A stretch of 64,000 nucleotides of DNA from Amia ocellicauda (Eukaryota; Chordata; Actinopteri; Amiiformes; Amiidae). The DNA lies in assembly GCF_036373705.1 (NCBI RefSeq), contig NC_089853.1, positions 6,373,905-6,437,904 on the forward strand. Direction: 5' to 3'. This document shows, piece by piece, positions 1-12,379 of the stretch (position 1 is the first letter of the stretch; each line of letters begins with the position of its first letter). Below the pieces are notes generated by a model, which saw only the letters and a program-made list of their open reading frames with translations, made no database searches and was not told the origin of the DNA. A program made the translations under genes and the position numbers.

Positions 1-970
1 CAGGAAGATACGGACAGTGCAGGAAAGAGGAGAGAAGGTGTGCATCTTCCCACGAAACAACAACAACAACAATAATAATAATGCGGCCCTTCAAAGAATT
101 TTCCAAACTTCAATGAATCAGGCGGGACCAAAAGAAAGTCTGTTTTAATTGTTTCCGCCTCGTTACAGCTCCCTCTCGGACGGGATCGAGGAGGCTTGTG
201 CAAGCGTCTGTCCGTAGGTCTGCCCCACCACTCGAAGCGCAGTGTTTTCCATTCTCTCTCTCTCTTTCACAGAAGTCCTCTATCCAGGAGGGTATCTGTG
301 GAAAGTATCAGACGCGGCCGAGACGCGCAAAGATCAGATCGCCACCTTTTCATGGCTGAATCCAGAGCTCAGTCTCTCTCCGTCTCTTGCAGGCCGAAAT
401 GAGGAGACTATCGAAAAAACAACCAAGTCCATTTAAAAAAATACAAATCTTAAAAAAAAAAATTACCATTGTGGTCAATTCACAATTACATTTATAGAGA
501 GTTACAAGTAATTAATTTAGTTTACGATTATCAAACACTGGCTAGCAGATCAGATAACGGCAACAAAGTTTGTGTGTTTTCCCTCCCGTCAGACCACAGT
601 CCTCCACACAACTCTCTAGGCGTCACACACTGGACCGACTGTGCCGCAACCGAACACACAAAAATAAGATCCAAACCCATCTCCCAAACGCCTGCCGTCG
701 GAAAACAATGCGGCGGTTAATAAAAAAAAAAAAAAAAGAACACAACCACAAAGTTCGCACGGGCTAAGAAGGACAGGCGACAAAGTGTTTGATTCTCTCT
801 CTCTCTTCTCGGGTCACGGGGGGCCAGGTGTCCGTCCCTTCCATCTGAGGACTTGCGCTTGTGGGGGCGGTGGGGAAGGGGTTACACAATTCTTTGTCAG
901 TCGCGGAGGTCCCGTCGCAGTGTCCGCGGGGGTGGCGGCGGGAGGCCGGAGCCCGGGGCGCGTCGGACGG
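1..970 (-). other. nr1h3: Probable nr1h3 3' untranslated region and downstream DNA
   Basis: No coding signal is seen. It lies directly after the nr1h3 stop. A possible poly(A) signal ATTAAA on the minus strand sits at 149-144; no canonical AATAAA was found on that strand, so the end of the transcript is unknown. The stretch holds short A-rich and AAC/AAT runs (near 57-83 and 721-735). Confidence 0.4.
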
Positions 971-1117
971 TCACTCGTGGACGTCCCAGATCTCGGAGAG
1001 GAGGGGCGGCAGCTTCTTGTCCTGGAGCCGCAGGGCGAAGACCTGCTCCGAGTGCACGCTGCTCAGGGTACGCAGGCTCACCAGCTTCATCAGCATCCGG
1101 GGGAACATCAGGTGATC
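971..1117 (-). CDS. nr1h3: nr1h3 last coding exon with AF-2
   Basis: It encodes the last 48 residues, [20 protein letters not shown] to SEIWDVHE, then TGA at 973-971. The C-terminal helix recruits coactivators when ligand is bound; its core [10 protein letters not shown] is intact. The acceptor (ccccggcag) is clear. Intron 9 (1118-1265) is only 148 bases and contains a long inverted repeat. Confidence 0.95.
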   Translation of the reverse strand, partial: DHLMFPRMLMKLVSLRTLSSVHSEQVFALRLQDKKLPPLLSEIWDVHE

Positions 1118-4100
1118 CTGCCGGGGGTGAGCGGGGGCAGGAGTCAGTGTGGATGCTGACGTTGTGTTTCCCCTGCCCAAACGCAACATCTGCATCCACA
1201 CTGAACCCAGGGCTAGAGAACCCGGCCAACCCGAAGCCATCAACCCGGGCGAGCAAATAACTTACATGCGGCCTCTTGATTCTGATGTAAGAATGAAGCG
1301 CGTCCACGTAGGGCTGCTGCAGCCTCTCCACGAGGTCGTGGTCTTGGACGTTGGGGCGGTCTGGAAGGGACGGAAGGGATCAATACAAGCCAATCAAACA
1401 CAACAGCTCTCTAGTCACGGACGGAGCCGTGAGTTACCTGCGGAGAAGATATTGATGGCAATGAGGAGGGCGTACTCCGCCTCGTCTAAGTGCAGGTCGT
1501 TCATCCCCTTGGAGAACTCGAAGATGGGGTTGATGAACTCGAACTGCAGGCCTGGACGGGAGAGGGGAGGACGAGAGGGCGTGAGTGAGAGATGAACGCA
1601 ACCTGGCGCGGGAAAGAGACCACCCAGGTCGCTCGCGCTTGCCAACGCCACGATACCTGCTTTCGCAAAGTCCTCCTTGTTGTAACTGAAGTCCTTCAGG
1701 AAGGTGATGCTCTCGATAGCGGGGTTGTATCTCCTGGAGGTCTCAAGCAGCATGATCTGAAGAGAGATGGGGTGGGGGGATGCAGGTGAAAACCCAATGG
1801 AAACGGGAAGAGCTCCGCGCAGTCGACCACAAGCAGGTGAGTTGGAGGCGCAGGGGTCAGGCGCCACACGCGGATGCAGAGCTGCCCTCTCACAAACTTG
1901 CTTTGTCGACTTGTATGTCAAGTCCCTCGGCAGCTTTCAAACTTCTAACACTCAATGCACTAGAAAGGTGACACATTTGAACACCACAGAACAATCAAAG
2001 ACAGGGACCAGCCATGAGGAAGAACTACACCCATTCATTCTCCTCCTCCATGATCAAGGGGGGGCAGTGCCTCCCGGTCCCTGCATGTCTTGCCCGGCAT
2101 GGCAGGACAAATATATATATATTATATATATATACACACACACAGACGGGTGACAAATTAAATAAAAAACCTGAATAAATGAGTGGAGAACAATAACGAA
2201 TGCAGATGCCTCCAAACAGGTTACAATTAAGCAATTAACATCCCATCATGCTCTGTGCATGTATACAAATGCTGAGCAGGCCCAGTTGACCTCGATTGTG
2301 GATCAAGATGGCAAGAGGAAAGGATGTAAGTGACTGTGAAAGAGGGGTCAGTATTGGGGCACGAATGGCAGGAGCTTCAGTCGCACAGACGCTAAACTGG
2401 CTCGTGTTCTGGACAAGTGGGCGAGTGCATGTGTGGGACACCAAGAGAGCGGGACAGGCCTGACTGCTGGACCCCTACAGTGAGGGGGTCCGGAGGCTCT
2501 GTTATGCTGTGGGGGGCATTTTCCTGGCATGGTTTGGGTCCACTTGTCCCCTTAGAGGGAGGGGTCACCGCAAATCATTACAAGGTTATTCTGAGTGATC
2601 ACCTTTATCCTATGGTGACACATTTCTCTCCTGATGGGAGTGGTCTCTTCCAGGATGACAATGCACATCCACAGGGCACGAGGGTCACTGAATGGTGTGA
2701 CTAGATCTCAACCCAGTTGAACACCTATGGGAGATTCTGGACCGACGTGTTAGACAGCGCTCTCCACTACCGCCATCAAAACCACAAATGAGGGAATATC
2801 TTTAGGAAGAATGGTGTTCATCCCTCCAGTAGAGTCCAGAGACTCGTAGAATCTGTGCCAAGAGCATTGAAGCTCGTGGTGCCCAACACCTTACTGAGAC
2901 ATTTTATGCTGGTTTTTCCTTTAAATTTGTCACCCGTCTGTATGCGAGTTCAGTGCGGTGTACCTCGATGGTGGAGGTCTTGAGCAGGGCGATCTGGTCC
3001 TCCCGGGTCAGCTCAAGGAAGCCAGGCAGCTGCTTGGCGAAGTCCACGATCTCCTGCACCGACATGATGGCCAGCTCGGTGAAGTGGGCGAAGCGCTGCT
3101 GCCGCACCTCCCGGTTCAGCGGGTCCTGACTCTGTGGCCACGGCTGGGGGCGACACGCGGGGCAAGGGCAGGGAGGCAGAGGGTCAGAGGTCAGGCTCAT
3201 TAAACATCACTCAAGCGACATCTCTTTGGGCTTCACCTTCAGTGCCGGATTAGAACAGTACAGCAGCACAAAACCCTTTTTCTACTGATTTTACTCTGTT
3301 ACACACTCCACTGAGCCGAGGTCAATGCTTAAGCTACACAGAGTTAAAAGGTTTTACTCAAACAGACCGCAGCTCTGTGGTTAAAGCCCCCCGCAGCCCC
3401 CCGCCGCAGTGCTCACCGTGACCTTGGGCCGGTCAATGAACGAGCGTTTGTTGCACTGCTTCTGCATGGCCACCAGCTTCTCGATCATCTCCAGCTGCTC
3501 CGGCTCCAGCCTGGGGGCCTCCACTCCCAGCGGGGGGGCCGGGGGCGCGGCGGAGGTGCGCGCCGTCTCGTCCTCGTGCTGCTTCTTCATCTTCTTCAGC
3601 CGGATCTGCTCCTCGGACAGTACGCCTGCGGGGGGGGACAACCATAAATAAAGCTGTTGTCCGCCACCCCTCCGTCTGCAACAACCACCACCACCCTCCC
3701 TTCAACCCAGGGAGAGGAACAGCGGAGAAAACGAAACAATAAGAACATGTTCAATAAATACAAACTGAAGCCAATGATAACCGAGTGCCTTTCTGTGCAT
3801 TTAGATGCCCCCCCACCCTCACATCCGGAGTGGGGAGCTGTCTGTGAGCTGTGCAACTCTGAAGATGTAATTAAGGCGCCTTTCCCACCACAGGAAAAAC
3901 AGCTGTTTCTGATGTCAAAGCATGTGATTATCACGACTAATTATAATACTTCATTTCAACAGGACGACTCGCCGGAACCACGAACAGCCTTAACATCGAT
4001 CACAAAACCCCAGCACAGGGTTTAAAAGACTCGCTCTCTCCACAGCTGCCACACTTCGTATTTGTGTGTTTATTTAGACGGAATATTCCTGCGTTTGTGT

Positions 4101-7100
4101 ACGCTGTGAACGGAGGTTAATGTTGACCACAGACCTCGAGCTCCAGCCATCTTTAATCGTGTCGCGATGATGATGATAACGCTACAGATCTTCGATTCAA
4201 CACCACAGACCCCCGGCTCTCACTCAAAAGTGTAAATCGTCAGACCCCCCCCCAGGAAGGAAATCGCTATCCTACAGCCCGGCTGGGGGTCAGTAAAACG
4301 CTGAGGTCATATTTGGTCAACGATTTAAACGGTTTCTCGCAGGGGGGGTGATTCGTAGGTTTGCATGCTTTTGTCTGCGTATTCCTTAGAGGTTCGTGTT
4401 CAGTGTGAAGAGAGAAAGGAATCCCCTCCCTCCTTCGCTCACCCTCTCTCTCGTTCCTACCTCTCTCTCCCAAACTGTATTCTCTCCCTCCTTGTTCTTC
4501 CTCCTGCTCCCTCTTTCCGTGCCTCCACCTCCCTCCCTCCCTCATTTAACTCTCCCTCCATCCCCCCCTGGCTCGTTCTTCCTCCCACATCCTCTTCCCC
4601 TCTTCCACCCTCCCTCTGTCCTCCTCCTCTCCCTCCCTCCATTCCTCCCCACGTGCCCTGCTGCCCCTGGGTGTCACTCACACTGCTCCAGCATGCCTGC
4701 CTCCCTACACTTGCGCAGCCGGCACTCCTGGCACTTGCGGCGCATGTACATGTCCATCTCGCACTTGCTGCCGTTCTTGCAGGCGTACTGCGCGCTCTTG
4801 ATGACGCTGCGGCGGAAGAAGCCCTTGCAGCCCTCGCAGCTCAGCACGTTGTAGTGGAAGCCCGAGGCCTTGTCTCCGCACACGCTGCACACCTCGTTGC
4901 CCAGCATCTTGGGCGCCGGGCCCTTCTTCCTCTTCACCGGCTGCTGCTCTGCTGGGGGGAGAGAAGAGAGGTTTCAGGAAGGGCCGACACAAAACAACTC
5001 TTCTGACGACTTTCTGGACCGGGTCCGAGGTCTCCTGCTCCTCGGGGGGGTGGTGCACATACCGGAGTTTGCCGCCAGCACGTCGGCCGCCACATCGAAC
5101 TTCATGATGTCGGAGGGGTCCATGGACAGGGGCCCGCCGGGGTCACTGTCCACACCCTGAGGGCCCAGCGGTGTGCCGTTGTGCTGGGGGGTGTAGTCGG
5201 GGCCGGGGGGGGACCCTATCTGCAGGGCGTCATGGCCCCCCTCGGCCACCAGGCTGCTGCTCGTCTCCTCTGCGCTTGAGTCCAGGAGCAGCTCTGGGGT
5301 CGCGGGGAATGACTTGCTCTCGCCTGGAGGATAGACAGAGACGGGACATGGGGGTAGTTAGAGCACATGATCACTATAACCAGAGCACAGAGTGAGAAAG
5401 AGAGAGAGAGAGGGAGAGAGACACAGAGAGAGAGAGGGAAGGGAGACACAGAGAGAGAGAGAGACACACACAGAGGGAGAGAGACACACACAGAGACACT
5501 CAGTCCACACATACGGGGGACACCCCTGGACACAGGCACCTATGCTACACCCAATTATTACTATCAATATTAATTTTATGTCTCTCTAAACTATGATTTA
5601 ATTGTATTAATTGAAATGAATCAGTTAATTGTTTAACATACATAGTGTATTTATGTATGCAAATGTACATGTATATGTTCAAAACTGTTGTTTGTCACCA
5701 TTGCTTTGGCAATACTTCTTTTTTGGTCATGCCAATAAAGCACGTTGAATTTGAAATTTGAATTTGAGAGAGACACACAGAGAGAGAGTGGGAGAGAGAC
5801 ACACGCAGAGAGAGAGGGAGACAGAGAGAGAGGGAGAGATAGAGACAGACACACAGAGGGAGGAAGAGAGAGACAGAGAGACAGGCACTACAGCTAAAGC
5901 ACAGAGAACCGTGTCATTTTCCAAGGAACATCGATGCAATATCAAATGTCAATATGCTATAGATAAACATATGAAAGAAAAACATTTTATTTTTTCCCCT
6001 TACATTTTGAATATTGTTTGCTAAAGGATACAGTCGGGTCTCAACCAGACGGTAGAAATAAATAACTGTTTAAGTCACAGGTTTTGCAGACCCCAGTACT
6101 CACAGTACGAAGACCGTGCGAGAGAGACATGCTCGAAGAGGAAGATGCCATTTGTTGTGCAGTTTAACCTCATGGGAAACGAGGAGGATTCTGTCCTTGA
6201 TTGGTTTCAGCAGAGAAAAAAAAGGAAAGAGAAACAGCAGCCCCTCCCCATCCTGCTGGCTGTTGACAGGATTTGTGAATGTGTCCGAGTGCTGAGTCAC
6301 AGTCACATGCCTGCTCCTCACAGAGACTCCTCGACAGCACTGGGGAAAAGGTCGGGGTCAGTTGCTCGAGCCACGCTCTCACAGTCCCACAGAGACCCCC
6401 CCGGCTCGGTCATTCAGAGCCCACCGCTGACGCACTGAGCTGAGTCTTGCTTGGACCTCTCTCACGAGCGCCAGCACAACAGCGCCTTTGTGCCTCTCTC
6501 ACACACCCACCAGCGCAGCATCCCAGTCTGAAGACAGTCGATGTTCCTCTCGTACATTCTGCGGTCTCGTCCTCGTCTCCCCCCCCAACCCCGACTTCCC
6601 TACTCTAAACCCTGAACACCTGCAGGGCGATACATTGGACCAGTGGAGCTAAAACAGGAGGAAATCGCTGACAAGAGCCGGGCAGCAGACTTCTGCGGGT
6701 TTCACGGTCTCCATAGCGAACGGGTTGCAGGTTCCTGACCGCAGGGCATTATGGGTGTCAAAGAGACCCACAGAGCCACTCCGAGGGCCGACTCCACGTG
6801 TTGCCCAGATAAAGGAGCGGTCAAGGTTAAAATCCTGACATTCCCTTCCTTGTGTGAGGAAACGTTTGTTTACCAGCCTACACCCCACCAACGCTCCTCT
6901 CATTTATACATTGTGTTCCCAATGCTCTGCCAGCACAGTCCAACACTCCCCACAGGCAACCCAAATACAGGACGTGTTATATACAAAATAATAATAATAA
7001 CATGAAATTAAACCGAGAACAGCCAAGTGAATGAGTCCTTGACCAACATGCAGGTTGAAGTTCAAGGTGAATATAATGGAGATGGTGACATGTCTTCTCT

Positions 7101-9886
7101 ACATTCCATTATTGTTATATATTATGATTAATAATAATAACAACATGACATCACTATGAAGATCTCCTGATCCAAAAATATTAGTTTCATTGGATACAAT
7201 TTAAATTAGTAAAAAAAAAACAAGACACAAAGAGGTCTCGTAGGACGTGGTCCCAGGTGTCTGTGCAGTGAGTCCTGTTTCTCGGGACGTTGAAATCCCC
7301 GCACTGCTGTATTCTACTGGACACCAGGGGGCAGTTTCGGAGTCGCAGCGCCGGTGTCTTAAAGGCAGCTGAATCCAGGCCTTCTTCTGGTTATCAACAC
7401 TGTGAATAACTGCAGTGCAAGTGGCTGCTTGTAAAAGGCAGACTTCAGACACTGACACAGGAGACAACGATTTTATTTCCTCAATTTCACACACACAATA
7501 ATCATCACCGCAGTCAGAATAAGCACAGTAAAAAGGCTGTGCACTACTTACTACAGTGCTATGATCCCTCTACCTGGGTTGTGTGTTCAGAGCTATAGTA
7601 CTATACTGCGATGCGTCACCGCTCTCTCTGTGTCAGGGCAGTAGAGGAAAGGGAACAGTGCTGTTTGCAGTAGCTATCAACAGACCATAAACCCAACATA
7701 CGCACAGACACCACTCCAAAAAAAAAAAAAAAAAAAAAGTGATTTTCATCTATGCATGACCTATTTTTGTAGTACAATAGTGTAGTATGTCGATTGAAAT
7801 AGAGAACCTGAAGCAGAAACACCAAACAAAAATATCCACAAAACAAACAACAACAAAATCACCTGTAGGATGTGGTCAATCTATCTGGTCACAGCGTATC
7901 CGGGACACATCTGTTCTTGTGTTCGTTCGCGGTTGTTTGTCACAGTTTTGGAGGCTCGTTCCTTTAGTTAGCGGCGCCTCCTGACACTACAGACCGTGGC
8001 GCGCCAGCAAGAAGCTACAGCCTGATTACACAGGAGACAGACCAACCTAATTGAGGCTTTGCCACAACCCCACTGCTCACAGAAGGTGATGCTTGAGGTA
8101 CAGATGGAAAGATTTGGATATTGCCACTCACTGCATGTAAAAAAAAAAAAAACATAACAGAAATAAAAACCAGCGGTTGGTCGCTCTTGCCTGAGGGGAA
8201 GGACGAGGGGAGGCGAACTCGCAGGAGGAAATGCTTGTGGAGAAAACAAGAAGAGAGGGCGAGTCTCCCGGCTGGCTCTCGTGTGCGAACGAACTCACTG
8301 AACTCCTGAACATGGGATCCAAGGGAGGGCTTTCAAACGGCACTGCAGGTCACGGCAGAGTTATAATTAATTAATAAGAACCGGCAGGGTTTACGCATTC
8401 ATAGTTTGGATCCAAGCAGTCATGGACTCTTGGCTTTCCAAGGTTTGTTTGTTTGTGCAGGGATCGTTTTGTTTTCTGTATTGTGTTTATTTTGTAACAG
8501 GTTTACATTTTTTCCACCAGCAGGGAAGGGAAAGCGTGTCGTTAGAGTTTATACTCAGTACTGAGGGCATTTATTCCCAGGCCAAAACCTCCGGAGGGAT
8601 TGAGAATTTCATATTGAGAGACTGGTGCTTACGCCCCTCACACATCTGACTCCAGCGCTGTAAGAGACCATCTATGCAGCCACCTGCTTCCAATGAGGGA
8701 CTCCTTCCCAACAAGCAGCTCACTATATGCCCAGAATCGGGCAGCTGCGCACAATGACAAACTCACACGGACCCCTGACGGACAGGAAATCGAAAACGCC
8801 CCCGCGGCGCCGCGCAATCATTCGGACTCACGCGAGTGGGCCCTCGGCAATAAAGACTCTTCAGTGCGGAAACGACGGGAAAGCGCTGACTCGGGGAGAG
8901 CCCCGCAGGCCACTGACTCGGGCCTCGGGTGCCGCAGTGAACAAGAGGACCAGTAATTGCCCCTGCCTCACGTGGGAACTAAGCTAGCCATCACAATTCA
9001 GTGGCAGGGAGAAGGTCAAGCGAAACACAAGGAACTCTGTGAGGTAATAGAGCCTGGTTACAGCCTCACTGCAGAGATCCACTTCTCTAACCCAGTACAA
9101 CAAATCCTCAAAATTCAATAGACAGTCTTCAACCTCCACGACTTCTGTTCATTCATTAATTATCAACCTTAAAGAGAACTGATTCATTTAATATTGTACA
9201 GATCCAATTCAATTTCTATAGGACTAGTGTGCTGTTTTCAGACTTATCGCTGTGACACAATTGTCCCGAGTTTCACTGTGAACAAACAGAATCGGACTAA
9301 ACTGAAACAGTTATTGGTTATTTTACTTATAACATCAGCTACCGTGAATAGTCTGCCTTAGCTTAAACGACACTGCGTTTAAATGCGTTATTAAAAAGAG
9401 GAATAAAGGTAGTTAACGCAGACACTATCTTCCTCGGGGGAGTAGTACAGACCCTGCAGGGTGAAGCATTGAAGATTAACCACAAACATAAAAAAAGTAG
9501 ATAAAATAAATTGCTGCAATTCTTTTCCACAATGCAAATTCTTAGTGGTAATTCTCCTCCCACGCCTTTTGACATTAGAGTCTGAATACAAGTTCAGCGA
9601 AGACTCGGGCAGAACCAAATGAAACGGATCACTAAAAGCTGCCGTGTGATCAGCCACGAACACAAGCTATAGTCTTTGTAGTGCTCTTCTCACCCCCCAA
9701 CCCCCCAAGGCAATGTCAAGGTCAAAGATGCCACAATACCACAGTAATAGACCATGAGAGAAGACCAGAGATACCATAGTAGTAGTAATAGACACTGAGT
9801 CCCAAGAAAATAAATAAATAAAATAAAAGAGCATCTCTCTTACCATGACCAACATCAGTGACATTAGTCGTAGACAGGGTGGACAT
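971..9886 (-). CDS. nr1h3: Liver X receptor alpha (oxysterol nuclear receptor), nine coding exons
   Basis: Ligand-activated transcription factor of the NR1H group; in vertebrates it binds oxysterols, pairs with RXR and drives cholesterol efflux and lipid genes in the nucleus. Coding exons on the minus strand, in order: 9886-9844, 5323-5063, 4951-4682, 3625-3417, 3143-2964, 1756-1657, 1551-1438, 1360-1266, 1117-971. All introns are GT-AG, every phase matches, and the sum is 1419 bases (472 aa; human LXR-alpha is 447). The DNA-binding domain starts near C123 with [20 protein letters not shown] and ends at GM near residue 188. The ligand-binding domain covers about 262-472 and closes with an AF-2 helix ([12 protein letters not shown]). 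The first 100 residues are poorly conserved, acidic and Ser/Pro-rich. LXR-beta is the only real alternative; fish generally have one LXR, named nr1h3. Confidence 0.95.
1144..1204. repeat. Inverted repeat (hairpin) inside nr1h3 intron 9
   Basis: The outer arms TCAGTGTGGATGC (1144-1156) and GCATCCACACTGA (1192-1204) are perfect complements. The inner 13 bases of each arm also pair at about ten positions, leaving a loop of roughly ten bases. The stem fills about 40% of a 148-base intron. Confidence 0.85.
2141..2942 (+). mobile_element. Decayed, internally deleted Tc1/mariner-like transposon in nr1h3 intron 6
   Basis: Both ends carry near-matching inverted repeats of about 30 bases: CAGACGGGTGACAAATT at 2143 and AATTTGTCACCCGTCTG ending at 2940. 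A TA follows the right end. Inside, an N-terminal transposase piece ([20 protein letters not shown] from 2308) is followed, after a deletion, by [10 protein letters not shown], the second catalytic aspartate motif QDDNAHPQ and, in a shifted frame, the EHLWEIL motif. Full-length relatives encode about 340 aa, so this copy is dead. It is in the opposite orientation to nr1h3. Confidence 0.88.
2964..3143 (-). CDS. nr1h3: nr1h3 exon 6: start of the ligand-binding core
   Basis: It encodes [20 protein letters not shown] through to TSTIE, covering helices H1-H4 of the ligand-binding domain, including the nuclear receptor signature region ([20 protein letters not shown]). It starts after a cgcccccag acceptor in phase 0 and ends at GAG before a gtacac donor at 2963. 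A Tc1-like relic ends at 2940, only about 21 bases into the following intron. Confidence 0.93.
4682..4951 (-). CDS. nr1h3: nr1h3 exon 4: DNA-binding domain
   Basis: This exon holds both C4 zinc modules of the receptor. The P-box CEGCKG, which sets half-site recognition, and the second module ([20 protein letters not shown]) are intact. The exon begins with a basic stretch ([10 protein letters not shown]) just before the first finger, a likely nuclear localisation signal. The acceptor reads CAGCAG, so two AGs three bases apart can be used: the exon starts at 4951 or 4948, changing the protein by one Ala. The donor is gtgagt. Confidence 0.93.
5395..5885. repeat. GA-rich low-complexity tracts
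   Basis: Two purine-rich blocks (5395-5480 and 5764-5885) built of GA and GACA units flank the putative LINE tail. The antisense reading gives long Leu/Ser open frames that are artefacts. Confidence 0.85.
5690..5766 (+). repeat. Possible LINE 3' tail
   Basis: The stretch reads ATTGCTTTGGCAATA, then GCCAATAAAGCACGTTGAAT, then repeated TTTGAAA-type units. This resembles the short 3' ends of fish non-LTR elements that finish in small tandem repeats. The family is assigned from memory of the pattern only. Confidence 0.4.
7318..7336 (+). promoter_or_regulatory. CTCF-like motif in nr1h3 intron 2
   Basis: GACACCAGGGGGCAGTTTC contains ACCAGGGGGCAG, a close fit to the CTCF core. It is a motif match only; binding is untested. 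Confidence 0.4.
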
Positions 9887-9927
9887 CTTCTGCACAGCAG
9901 CTGGTCATAACGAAATCACTCCCCAAC
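9844..9927 (-). CDS. nr1h3: nr1h3 exon 2 with the start codon
   Basis: The minus strand has a polypyrimidine-AG acceptor ending at 9928, 41 bases of 5' leader, ATG at 9886-9884, then [14 protein letters not shown] plus the first base of a Gly codon, and a gtaaga donor. This phase-1 end joins exactly onto exon 3 (GC GAG AGC, giving [14 protein letters not shown]). The match of phase and the absence of a stop support it. I inferred this exon from splice signals and phase and not from an alignment, so another start exon is possible. Confidence 0.8.
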
Positions 9928-12340
9928 CTGGAACGCAGACGAGACACAAGAGGTAATAAACACAGTGAACTCAGGCCGTGACCTTTTTCCTCTCTGGCGG
10001 TGGCGAGAGGTTCGGGGACTTCCAGGCAAGGAGAACGCACTGGCAACTGGCCTGGGATGTGTGTGCACTGGGGGCGATACTCTACTGCTCTACAATGTGT
10101 GTAGGATTCGTGTTTTTTGAAGGAGAAAAAAGCCTACACACATATGCACACACAAAAGCAGGCACAACGGGTAACTGCGAACCATGACTCTCCTCGTGTG
10201 CGAGTGCAGACCAACATTTGTCCCTTTTGTAAGTCGCCTTGAAAATCAGTTTGACGACAAAAATAAAGGATCAGAATGATACTAAATGAATTCATCTTGC
10301 AGATCGTGATCAGTTTCAATGGGAAACGTGCTTTTGTGTATATTGCGGCCGTCAATTTAAAAGTATCGTTTGAAGTTGTTGTGAGCTCTAAAGTCCAGGG
10401 TTACACGGGCTCTCGCTCGCTTTCTGGATGTTGAAGTGAGCGATGGCAAAGCTTCTCAAATCAGTGCAGCCCACAGATTTGCAAGGATGGGCGGGAATAA
10501 ATGAACCCGACAACCGTGCACTCCCAGAGGTCACGGGCAGGGTGTGCGATAGGGCTTTCAGGGGGTATAGGAAGGTGCTGAAAGCTCAGCCAAGGACCTC
10601 ACATTCCACTTCCTCTTGTGAGAGCACGTTTGTGCAGTGGGAAGGCACAACGGGCAGCACGTTCCACAGTTTTGTGCCCCACCCACGGTACTGAAAGTGA
10701 TGAACGACGCACTCTCAGGGCTCAACACTCTCCCTTTTCAGATGGGTTTCCTTCTTCTTTTTCACCTTTCTCCTGCTGACGAGGGAGAAAGCTCAGCCTA
10801 TTTCGTGGCGCCACAGAGACGGTGTCCCAGCATGCTTTGTGGCACGTATTTGGGGCACTCCCAGTGCTGAGCTGGCCTCCAAAATAACCAGCGGTTTTGC
10901 ATTTTTTATTTTTTCAGGGCAGGGGTGAGGGAAAGGTCAATAACTCAACAGAAATAATAAATGTATGATTGCTAACTTTTAATGACTGTTAAAAAAAAAT
11001 TCACGTGAAAATACTTTGCATCTATTTATATTTATTTAATTGGAAATACAAGCCCTTTGGAAAGGTCATAAATGTAATAAAATAGAAATTGGTGTAACAC
11101 AAAAACCTGTATTGAAATATTTACAGAAACATTTCAACGTCTGCATTGTGCTTGTGCAATTTCATAACAAAATACTTTTCTTTTAGTGCCATAGCCGAGA
11201 TTTAAATGGCTTCAGTCCTGGGATTCTGTTTTACTCACTATGACACTGACACACACATGCACAGACATTCAATTTTTTTAAATCCAACTGGCGATCTGGA
11301 AGTGCAATCTGGAAATGCTCACACTGTTTGTCTGCAAATCTGCAACTCTGATGTTCACCATGACTAAATAATAATAATGGCAATTGCCTAAACACATAAC
11401 TGGGGAATCACAGTGAATTATAGATATTTTACAAATCTCAAGGTAAAAACACAAACAAACCTAGACTAGCATCTCACGATCGAAGCACAACGAACTCAAC
11501 CATTTCCAGTTTTTTTTTTTTTTATCATACACCACAAACATAAATAGAAATGGTGCTCTACGGTCAGATTCAGGGAGGGCTCGAGAGGACGTGTGTGTGG
11601 TTTCGAAATCATTGAACTCACGAGTTAAGCACAACATGAGAGCGTAGTTAAGCGGTTTAAAAAAAGCACCGTTTTCTCACTTTAAAGATCACATCTCGTC
11701 TCGCGGCGTGTGACATTAGCCTGACGATGCATCGGGGTGGAGGTGCGAAGTCTACAGGGGTTTAGTTCCCACATTCGATTCAGGCACAACCGTACAAGTC
11801 AAAAATGTCCCCTTCGCAATGTTGGTTTGTGTTTTTTCATGGGTTCATCTGTCTGCGACCTCTCCGGTTCGGCCTCCAGGTTAACCCAGCGTCTGGCAAG
11901 CGTCCAGGGGAAACCAGGCAGTGCGCTCTGCTCCGTTTGCTTTTGTACTACTACTACTGCCACACAAAAGAAACCAGACTGGGTGATTTATTTATAAGAG
12001 GGGGGGACAGACGGACGTACGAACGGATATTCTACACAGTATAGCAATTCTGTTAGTGTTCAGAACGTGCTGGACTGAGACTTCACTGATAGAAGAACTA
12101 AGAAAGGAGGCAAGGGGGAGGACCTTTTCTCCATACCTGATTTCCAACAGGTTTATGGGTTTCATTAGGCCGATCATGTAATTAAGCACTAATGAATCCT
12201 TTTACAATATTGCTGCTGTTGTTCTTAGTGCCACTCTTTATGAAGGACTGTATTTGTTCTTAGCACAGTAACACACAGTTTTGTTCCCCCCCACAAGGAG
12301 CACAAATGCCACTATCTCCAGAAGCCCCTGGAAAGAGGGC

Positions 12341-12341
<1 letters not shown>

Positions 12342-12375
<34 letters not shown>
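12342..12375. repeat. (GA)n microsatellite
   Basis: About 17 uninterrupted GA units. Confidence 0.9.

Positions 12376-12379
<4 letters not shown>

Larger units (their letters stand above)
5324..9843 (-). other. nr1h3: nr1h3 intron 2: repeats, no gene
   Basis: The 4.5 kb intron contains GA-rich low-complexity tracts (about 5395-5480 and 5764-5885), a LINE-type 3' tail between them, a poly(A) run (7718-7737), and one CTCF-like site near 7320. No convincing exon is seen on either strand. Confidence 0.6.

Noticed and set aside
4365-5006. 213-codon plus-strand frame over the nr1h3 DNA-binding exon
   Set aside because: It is a shadow of the real minus-strand exon plus a CT-rich intron stretch.
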